Assembly: GCF_902167145.1 (NCBI RefSeq)
Contig: NC_050098.1
Location: 132,072,207-132,136,206, forward strand
DNA length: 64,000 bases
Direction of reading: 5' to 3'
Origin: Zea mays
Taxonomy: Eukaryota; Streptophyta; Magnoliopsida; Poales; Poaceae
The notes under the pieces were generated by a model that did not search any database, was not told the DNA's origin, and saw only the letters and a program-made list of their open reading frames with translations. Position numbers and translations under genes: made by a program. Below, piece by piece: positions 56,786-64,000 of this stretch (within the stretch, counting starts at the first letter, position 1; each line of letters opens with the position of its first letter).

Positions 56786-57294
56786 AGTGTGTGACAACTT
56801 TTACGAAACCTAAGTGGCCTACACATGAAATCATAGAGTTTCAATGTAGACTGGCTAGGTTTCTACACATAGTGCATTACCATTTTTTTCAAAACATTCT
56901 CAAATTTTTATCACAGTCTCTACATATGATATCATGACATGTGGACAAGTTTCATGATTTTCTGACTTTGTATTTTATACGATTTTTAAACAACTTGATG
57001 GCAAGTTCACGATTATGTTTAGTGAACATGGTGCTCAAAGATTGTGGTCTGCTCCTAAAATCGGTCGTAACTTGTGCTAAATAACATGGATATCATTTTT
57101 GCATGCACAGTTTTCCATGTTTTGAGTGACTTGCAGTTCAAATCTGAATTATCCGAGGAAATTCAATTAAACGAACTAAATCTAATGGTTATAGAAAACA
57201 CTTTTATATTTGCGCCAAAATGGTACATATAGGTCTACATAGTGTAGCAACATACCACAAAAAGTTTGGTTGGGAAAGAAAAAATAAAAATATA

Positions 57295-57503
57295 CTTTGC
57301 CAAGTGTCCAGGAATGGCACTCGGCAAAGCATTCTTTGCCGAGTGTCAGACGTGGGACACTCGACAAAGATTTTTTTAAAATACTAAACTATTCTTTGCC
57401 GAGTGCTTGTTAGTGGGTGTCGGATCCAGGGCACTCGGCAAAGTGTATTTTTAAATTAAAAAAAATCTTTGCCGAGTGCCACATCGCGGGCACTCGGCAA
57501 AGT
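57295..57503. repeat. CACTA subterminal hairpin repeats
   Basis: Four inverted-repeat units of the form CTTTGCCGAGTG...CACTCGGCAAAG lie at about 57295-57329, 57334-57369, 57393-57441 and 57468-57503. Such repeats are the binding sites of the second CACTA protein in the En/Spm system. Confidence 0.8.
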
Positions 57504-57800
57504 CTCTTTACATAGACAGAAACCTGCTTTCTTCTTCACTTCATTTTTCCTTCTGCTCTCCACGCACGCCTTAGCCAACCACCGCCGCCGTCGTAGGAGC
57601 GTCACCACCAACCCCGCCGCTGCCGGAGCACCGCCACCCGCCCTCCCGACCAACCCCGCCAGGGCGACCCTACCCGCGAGTGTAGGTTTGTCAACAAAAT
57701 AACAATCCATATTTTTTATTCATGGCATTGGCCGCTACCATGAACATGCGCCTTGATCATATTGTCTTTTATAGTACATAGACTGAAGTACTATGAGTGG

Positions 57801-59505
57801 ATGTACACGGGTCGTGTAGAAAGAAACGATGTCACCTCTGAATGGATTAGAAAGACTGATGCTTTCGTGGAACGGGCATTTGGCGGAGCTGCTAAAGGAG
57901 CGAGTCTAGTCTCATGCCCGTGCAGCAAATGTGCCAACCGGAAAAGAAAATCAAAGAAGGTCATGGTAGAACATATTTGGAAGAATGGATTTATGCCGGA
58001 CTATACTCGGTGGATCTTCCATGGTGAAGCGCATCATATGAGAGAGGAGGTGGTGAGACAATGTGTCGAGGATTATGATGCCGATGCCGGGGTCGCGGAT
58101 ATGTTGAACGACTATCACGAGGCATAGTTCGCCGGAGGATGTACGGAGGACGAGCCAGAGCCGACCACAAAGGCATTCTACGACATGTTTGACATGGCAC
58201 AGAAGCCCCTTCATGGCCAGACAAAGGTTTCTCAACTGGATGTCATTGGGCGTGTAATGGCGTTCAAGTCACAGTACAACATGAGTCGAGATGCATTCGA
58301 TGGCTTGTTGACGGTTATTGGCAGCCTGCTTTCGAAGGATCACATTCTGCCAAAGTGCATGTACGAGGCACAAAAACTCCTTCTTGCACTCAAGATGACG
58401 TATGAGGAGATACATTCTTGCACTCATGAAAGAATATGCAGATGCAAAGTACTGTCCGAAGTGTAAATCATCTAGGTTCATGGAGGTACAATCTGGTGAT
58501 GGATAGAAGAGGCAGCTCGACATCCCCATGAGAATCCTACGCCACCTTCTGTTCATACCGAGGATCTAGTGTCTATACATGACCGAGGAATCCACGAAAC
58601 AGATGTCATGGCACAAAAATAGGAAACGAAACAATCCTGACAAGATGGCGCACGCATCCGATGGTGAAGCATGGAAACACTTTGATGCCATTCACCGTGA
58701 GAAAGCCGAAGAGGCTCGTAATGTATGTGTTGCGCTGGCCACAGATGGGTTCAATCCCTATGAAAGGAGCACAGCCCCATACACATGTTGGCCATGTTTG
58801 TTATCCCAATCAATCTCCTCCCGGTGTGTGCTTTCAAAGGCAGAACATATTCGTGTCGTTGATATATCCCAGACACCCGGTGAATAAAATGGGAGTGTAC
58901 ATGGAGCCTTTGATTGATGAATTGGTACATGCTTGGGAGGAAGGAGTATGGACGTATGACCGAGCTACGAAAACAAACTTCAAAATGCATGTTTGCTACC
59001 AGTACTCCATGCATGACTTACCGGCGTATGGGCTATTCTGCGCCTGGTGTGTTATGGTAAGTTCCCATGCCCAGTTTGCAAGGAAGCTCTTAGGTTCATT
59101 TGGTTGAAAAAGGGTGGCAAATATTCGCCGTTTGATAAACATCGACAATTTCTCCCTCCTGACCATCCATTCCACCTAGACATCAAGAACTTTATGAAAG
59201 GTGTCGTAGTGACAGATCGCCCACCTGCAACGATGACTGGTGCCAAAATTCATCAACAAATAGATGGGCTCGTGGCCAATCTAGAAGGTGGTTTTGTGGG
59301 ATATGGTGAGCAACATATGTGGACACATAAGTTGGGCTTGACTCGGCTCCCCTATTATGACGACCTGCTCCTTCCACACAACATTGACATGATGCACACT
59401 GAAAAGAATGTTGTCGAGGCACTTTGGGTAACAATTATGGACATTCCTGATAAGTCAAAGGATAACGTAAAGGCAAGAGTGGATCTGGCAGCGTTATGTG
59501 ATAGA
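57801..59505 (+). pseudogene. TNPD-type CACTA transposase, degenerate and 3' truncated
   Basis: The Transpos_assoc-like N-terminus (MYTGRVERNDVTSEW, then a C-P-C-S-K-C zinc-like motif) is followed by Transposase_21-like sequence (YDDLLLPHNIDMMHTEKNV near 59350-59410). In frame from 57801 to 58466 it is interrupted by TAG at 58125-58127. It then changes frame near 58440, with stops near 58504 and 58567, again near 58760, and near 59055. At 59506 the coding sequence stops at foreign sequence, so the C-terminal half is absent. No product is expected. TNPD is the catalytic transposase of CACTA elements. Confidence 0.8.
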
Positions 59506-60356
59506 TGTAACACCCCAGGTGTTTACCTCCCGCTTGACAACGATTGTGGGCTTAAGTACGAGTTATTAACGAGAACAACAATATCTATATATTAATTATC
59601 TGCACCCATAATGATTTCGATATCGTCTGCCTTCGTCTATCGGTACTGTCCAAAATATTTCACGAAGTTCGGACTTTAGTAACCGTCAAAAATGCCGAGT
59701 CCGGTGCTGTTCAGATTGGTCGAGAGCGTGAATGCGATTTCGGAAATAGTTCGAGTTTATAATTTCAACCGCGTTTATGTCCAAGAAATATAAGGCGTAG
59801 AGTTATTAATCGAATTGCTCTCTAGTCGAATGTTCAGATAGCGGGCAAAATTCGTCTAAATTTAACCGAAATGAATGGAAATTAAAATTATTCCATTATT
59901 GCGAATTGGAAAAGTCTACCAAGTAATTTAATCTTGTCCGAATGGTTTTATGGACTTTGTAGCAAAACTCATTAATCGTGTGTAGTTAAATAAACCAAAC
60001 CCAAACTAACTTAAACCAGATTAATTGCTTGCTGATTCAGTTTCCTATTTCAAAGTTAGAGAAAATCATGCCTGGGGTTAGTAAATGGAATTGTTCCTCT
60101 CAGCATGTTATTTTTGGCGTCAGATCAAATGATCGATATCGGGTAAAATTCAACTTAACCCAACTGGGATCAACTGTAGTCCAAAAGTATCGAAACCGAA
60201 ATTGTTTTAATCTGGTCCGTTTACATCTTACCCAGAATAATCATAAAAGTAATCCAAACGAAATTTAACCAGGACCGTATGAACTGTTATTACTATGATT
60301 CTCCGTTTCATGATTGGGAAAATGAAATGTGTAGCTCGTATAGCGCGTCGACCCAT
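59506..60356. other. Second LTR-like segment starting TGTAACACCCC
   Basis: It starts exactly where the transposase reading ends and runs 851 bp to the TGTTGGGGG element. No domain is seen. The start resembles the sense-strand LTR start of the chromovirus above. It is probably the 5' part of an LTR whose remainder lies beyond the next insertion. Confidence 0.4.
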
Positions 60357-60968
60357 TGTTGGGGGTATGCTTCGTAGCCGAAGATCCTAAAGAAAGAGAA
60401 CACCTTCGGAAGATCCTCTCAGGAGCAAGCGCCGAAGCTATTACCTATAGAGCTTCGGCATAATGACAGATCTCAAGACGAAGGGCCGAACCGACTTAAA
60501 GATGGATTGACTTATGATGTTTTGTGTCATTATTGTAGTCGATTGTAAAGGACATAAATGTAATTTTACACAGGCTGCACCCTGTGCCTATAAATAGTGG
60601 AACAGTATCCCGGCACTGTTCACACAATCCTGTAATCGCTAACTCATTACGCTGGAATTATTTTCTGTCAGAGGCGAAGGTATAAACGTACCTAAATATT
60701 ATGTTTTGACATTTAAGTTCATATTATGAAATATATGAATAATGTAATTTGTTTTTCCTATAATGTTTAATATTTTATATTTTATTTCGCATTGATGAAT
60801 GTTTGACCACGAAGGTATGACCTTCGTGGTATTCTGTCTGTGGCCTTCGTTCGAAGTTCATTAAATCCATGGGAAAATAATGCTTCAGCGAACGAAGGGC
60901 ATTATTATTTAACATTTTCTGTGTTGCCTTGTTCCTAATTCATAGCATTTGAGAACAAGTCCCCAACA
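60357..60968 (+). repeat. 5' LTR of the right-edge element
   Basis: It starts TGTTGGGGG, ends CCCCAACA, 612 bp. TATAAATA is at 60589-60596, with flanking bases alike those of the pol-less element's LTR. Confidence 0.85.
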
Positions 60969-60969
60969 T

Positions 60970-60987
60970 TGGCGCTCACCTCCGGTG
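60970..60987 (+). other. Primer binding site of the right-edge element
   Basis: TGGCGCTCACCTCCGGTG lies one base past the LTR. Confidence 0.7.
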
Positions 60988-61012
60988 AACTCACTTCCAC
61001 TTTTTTGAGCTG

Positions 61013-61140
61013 ATGGCTTCGTTCAACAACCAAGCTGGAGCTGCTTCGGCTCCGAAGCTGGTACTCCCGATAACAGGTGGTTCATGTTCAGAGCTAGCTA
61101 ACAAGAAGCAGAAGAAGGAGGCACAGAGAAGGGTACAACA
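61013..61140 (+). pseudogene. gag: gag remnant of the right-edge element
   Basis: The ATG at 61013 opens about 43 gag-like residues (MASFNNQAGAAS...). The sequence then jumps directly to pre-protease sequence in another frame. Capsid and zinc knuckle are deleted, so the copy cannot make its own particle. Confidence 0.7.
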
Positions 61141-61787
61141 TGTCGGGGGTGCAAGGACCCTTCATCAAGTCAAGATGGTCCCACATCCCAATTACCTTCT
61201 CTCAAGAGGACCTTCAGCTCAAGGATTACCCTCACAATGATGCTATGGTTATTTCTTGTGTCATCAAAGGATTTCTGGTCCACAATGTTCTGGTTGACAT
61301 AGGCAGTGCAACGGATATTATATTTGCTAAGGCCTTCAGACAAATGCAAGAGCCCGAAGATAAGATCCATGATGCTACACATCCCCTTTGTGGCTTCGGA
61401 GGAAGGCAGATTGTAGCACTCGGCAAGATCACGATGCCAGTGACCTTCGGATTTATCAACAATACAAGGACTGAACAAGTTGTGTTTGATATTGTTGACA
61501 TGGAATACCCTTACAACGCAATCATTGGTCGTGGGACACTCAATGCTTTTGAAGCAATTCTTCACCCAGTATATCTTTGCATGAAGATACCTTCGGATCA
61601 AGGGCCTATTGCTATTCATGGAAGTCAAGAAGCTGCCAGAAAGGCCGAAGGAAACTGGACAGATTCAAAAGCAATACATAATATAGATGGAGTTGAAGCT
61701 TATGAGCAATACAAGTACAGAAGGGAGAAGGCTGCTTCGGCTGATCAGCCGAAGCCCATGCTTTTATGTGAAGATATAGCAGAGTAG
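61141..61787 (+). pseudogene. pro: Aspartic protease of the right-edge element
   Basis: The frame is open to TAG 61785-61787, which lies in phase with RT. The catalytic Asp is at 61296-61298 (LVDIGSAT). The second triad residue is Ile where Thr, Ser or Gly is usual, a change that may weaken activity. It would process Gag-Pol. Confidence 0.75.
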
Positions 61788-63767
61788 AAGGTGTTGCTGG
61801 GGTCTCAATTGTCTGAGGAGCAGGAGAAAACCTTGACAAGGTTTCTGTTCAACAATAAAGATGTCTTCGCATGGTCGGCCAATGATCTCTGTGGTGTGAA
61901 CAGGGATGTCATTGAGCACTCGCTCAATGTTGATCCATCCTTCAGACCCAGAAAGCATAGACTTCGGAAGATGTCTGATGACAAAGCCGAAGGTGCTCGG
62001 AACGAAGTGAAAAGACTTCTTAGTGCTGGCATCATTAGAGAAGTAAAGTACCCAGAATGGTTAGCCAACACTGTTATGGTGAAGAAGGCCAATGGTAAAT
62101 GGAGAATGTGCATTGACTTTACTGATCTTAATAAGGCTTGTCCGAAGGATGAATTTCCATTACCAAGAATAGATTCTCTAGTAGACGCAGCAGCTTCGTC
62201 AGAGCTCATGAGTCTACTAGATTGTTATTCAGGCTACCATCAAATTTGGATGAAGAAAGAAGATGAGCCAAAAACCAGCTTCATAACCCCTAGTGGTACA
62301 TATTGTTATCTTCGGATGCCTGAGGGGCTCAATAACGCTGGACGAAGCTTCAATAGAATGACAGCGAAGGTCCTTCATTCTCAGATAGGCAGAAACGTGC
62401 TAACATATGTTGATGATATCATAGTAAAAAGCACGAAACAAGAAAATCACATTGCTGATCTGCAGGAGACATTCGCTAATTTTAGGCAAGCTGGTCTGAA
62501 GCTGAATCCAGAAAAATGTGTCTTCAGAGTAAAGAAGGGGAAATTCCTTGGTTGTTTGGTTTCAACAAAAGGGATCCAAGCTAATCCAAATAAAATCGAA
62601 GCTATCCTTCGGATGGAACCGCCAAGCACAAAGAAAGGGGCTCAACGGCTAACAGGAAGACTGGCATCTTTGAATCGATTTATATCCAGATCAGCAGAGA
62701 GAAATTTACCATTCTTTGAAGTGCTGAAGTCAGCCGAAGTTTTTCAATGGGGATCAGGTCAGCAAAAAGCCTTCGAAGAGCTGAAGCAATATCTGATAGA
62801 TTTAACAACCTTAACTCCACCAGCGCCAGGGGCTCCTCTGCTGCTGTATGTGGCAGCTTCGCACTCTGCAGTAAGTGCGGCGCTTGTCCAGGAGAAGCTT
62901 GAAGGACAATTGAAAAAGCAGGCTCTAGTATACTTCGTCTCCAAAGTTCTTAGTTTATCAAAGAAAAACTATACAGAATTGGAGAAAGTGTTATATGCTG
63001 TCTTTATGGCCTCCAGGAAGCTTCGACATTATTTTCAAGCATACCATATAATTGTTCCTTCATCACAGCCTTTGAAGGATATTATGAGAAACAGAGAAGC
63101 TACTCGAAGGATTGGAAAGTGGGCTGCGGAACTTAACGAGTTCAGCATTGATTATGTGCATAGATCTTCGATTCAGTCTCAGGCGCTAGCAGACTTCATC
63201 GCTGGCTGGACGCTAAGGGCTCAGGAGGAAGAAGCAAGTAAAGATGCCGAAGCTTGGACAGTGTTCGATGATGGTTCCTGGGGAACCATCGGGGCAGGTG
63301 CAGCTGCCGTTTTAATTGCACCTTCCAAAGTCAGAACATGCTACACAGTGAAACTTGATTTCAGCTGCACAAATAATATTGCTGAATACGAAGCTTTGCT
63401 TTTGGAGCTTCGGAAGTTGAAGGCAATGGGGATAAGAAGGGCGGTTCTCAAAACCGATTCCCAAGTTATTTCTGGTCATATTGATAAGAGTTGTAAAGCA
63501 AAAGATCCAAAGCTCGAGAAATATTTGGATACAGTTCGAAGGCTTGAAGCTTCCTTCGAAGGGTTTTCTGTCAAGAATATTCCACGAGGAGAAAATGAGC
63601 ACGCTGATCTGCTAGCCAAGTCAGCGGCACAGGGGCTGTCTTTACCTTCGGAAGTATTTTTTGAAACAATAAAAGCACCTTCGATCGACCTTCTTGAAAG
63701 AGCAGTGCTCAATATATCTCCTGTTTATAGCAAAGATTGGAGAATTGAGATCATATCTTTTCTCTAG
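61788..63767 (+). CDS. pol: RT, RNase H and second RNase H of the right-edge element, 658 aa block
   Basis: Uninterrupted from 61788 to TAG 63765-63767. RT carries Y-V-D-D near 62407, then the standard RNase H/connection domain. The second Tat-type RNase H follows (WTVFDDGSWG near 63257, NNIAEYEAL near 63375, KTDSQV near 63452, ENEHADLLAK near 63590). Codon phase continues through both flanking stops into protease and integrase, so it was one polyprotein frame. The stop contexts are compatible with single transitions. Confidence 0.85.
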   Translation, partial: KVLLGSQLSEEQEKTLTRFLFNNKDVFAWSANDLCGVNRDVIEHSLNVDPSFRPRKHRLRKMSDDKAEGARNEVKRLLSAGIIREVKYPEWLANTVMVKKANGKWRMCIDFTDLNKACPKDEFPLPRIDSLVDAAASSELMSLLDCYSGYHQIWMKKEDEPKTSFITPSGTYCYLRMPEGLNNAGRSFNRMTAKVLHSQIGRNVLTYVDDIIVKSTKQENHIADLQETFANFRQAGLKLNPEKCVFRVKKGKFLGCLVSTKGIQANPNKIEAILRMEPPSTKKGAQRLTGRLASLNRFISRSAERNLPFFEVLKSAEVFQWGSGQQKAFEELKQYLIDLTTLTPPAPGAPLLLYVAASHSAVSAALVQEKLEGQLKKQALVYFVSKVLSLSKKNYTELEKVLYAVFMASRKLRHYFQAYHIIVPSSQPLKDIMRNREATRRIGKWAAELNEFSIDYVHRSSIQSQALADFIAGWTLRAQEEEASKDAEAWTVFDDGSWGTIGAGAAAVLIAPSKVRTCYTVKLDFSCTNNIAEYEALLLELRKLKAMGIRRAVLKTDSQVISGHIDKSCKAKDPKLEKYLDTVRRLEASFEGFSVKNIPRGENEHADLLAKSAAQGLSLPSEVFFETIKAPSIDLLERAVLNISPVYSKDWRIEIISFL

Positions 63768-64000
63768 GGCAATTTCTTTTCAGATGACGAAGCTTATAAT
63801 AAGAGAATAGCAGCAAGAGCCCATCCATATGTAATAATAGAAGGGGAGTTATACAAGCATGGAGTCTGTTCTCCATTACTCAAATGTTTATCTAGAGCTA
63901 AAGGTATAGAGCTGATGAAAGAAATACATGCAGGCCTATGTGGATCTCACATCAGATCTAGGCCCTTGCTGGGTAAAGTTTTTCGTCAAGGATTTTATTG
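63768..64000 (+). CDS. pol: Integrase N-terminus, cut by the window edge
   Basis: It continues the polyprotein frame after TAG 63765-63767 into the integrase zinc-finger region (HAGLCGSHIRSRPLLGKVF) and runs off the window. The catalytic core is not visible. Confidence 0.75.

Larger units (their letters stand above)
56786..59505 (+). mobile_element. CACTA (En/Spm-type) DNA transposon, fragment
   Basis: Subterminal hairpins built on TTTGCCGAGTG and a TNPD-type transposase pseudogene identify it. Neither terminal CACTA end is seen. The left side is disturbed by the host retroelement and the TGTAACACCC segment, and the right side stops at 59505 inside the transposase. Confidence 0.8.
60357..64000 (+). 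mobile_element. TGTTGGGGG-family Tat-lineage element, 5' part only
   Basis: 5' LTR, primer site, shortened gag, protease, RT, RNase H, second RNase H and the start of integrase. It continues beyond the right edge. The LTR core promoter, primer site and GAAG/CTTCG-rich sequence relate it to the pol-less element at 33031-39577. Confidence 0.88.

Noticed and set aside
56480..56813. Open frames on both strands in GC-rich DNA of the TGTAACACCC segment
   Set aside because: Low-complexity GC-rich sequence, no start context, no domain.
57469..57702. Possible first exon of a host gene (CCGCCG-rich)
   Set aside because: It lies between CACTA hairpins and the TNPD coding region, so it is most simply the CACTA leader.
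59996..60268. 79-aa open frame in the second LTR-like segment
   Set aside because: No similarity recognised, in AT-rich LTR-like sequence.
1..64000. Host single-copy genes, tRNA or rRNA genes
   Set aside because: None seen; all substantial coding signal belongs to transposable elements.

Overview
The window is plant intergenic DNA made almost entirely of nested LTR retrotransposons plus a broken CACTA DNA transposon. Element content (a Grande-type element, an Opie/Ji-type Sirevirus, Tat-lineage elements with TGTCGGGG and TGTTGGGGG termini, a 4-kb-LTR Tekay-type chromovirus, and CACTA hairpins built on TTTGCCGAGTG) points to maize or a close Zea relative. Family names come from memory, not from a search. 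I found no host gene, tRNA, rRNA or CRISPR array.

Layout. An old Ty3/gypsy Tat-lineage element on the + strand is the host. Its 5' end lies left of the window and its 3' LTR ends at 55997. It is split by four insertions, three with exact 5-bp target duplications. (1) A Grande-type element, minus orientation, 4114-18624, TSD ACCAC. (2) An Opie/Ji-type Sirevirus, plus orientation, 23283-32226, TSD CCTGG. (3) A pol-less TGTTGGGGG-family element, plus orientation, about 33031-39577, probable TSD GCGCC. (4) A Tekay-type chromovirus, minus orientation, 41367-55084, TSD CTTCG, inserted inside the host element's own 3' LTR. Right of 55997 lies CACTA sequence with a degenerate TNPD transposase (about 56786-59505), interrupted by two segments beginning TGTAACACCC. 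At 60357 a second TGTTGGGGG-family Tat element begins and runs off the right edge.

How the parts work together. The sense genes are standard gag, protease, reverse transcriptase, RNase H and integrase. The Tat elements carry the extra second RNase H. The unusual feature is that three Tat-lineage elements also carry a second gene or gene remnant on the opposite strand, between pol and the 3' LTR, converging on pol. In the Grande element it reads as an intact four-exon gene (7750-11006, 1008 aa) with clean GT-AG introns, an N-terminal domain resembling Pfam Transposase_28 and a C-terminal coiled coil. A separate small acidic ORF with its own TATA box and strong Kozak context lies upstream of it. 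The pol-less element has kept a degenerate homologue (38605-35464). The host element keeps a last exon (22105-21618).

In these elements tandem repeats sit between the facing 3' ends of pol and the antisense gene, and the two with a pol terminus have AATAAA just after the pol stop. Upstream of the 3' LTR, the Grande and host elements share an order of stem-loop, CGGGGGCTACACCC, stem-loop. The three Grande copies show compensatory stem changes. This antisense-gene-plus-structured-RNA layout is the part most worth following up.
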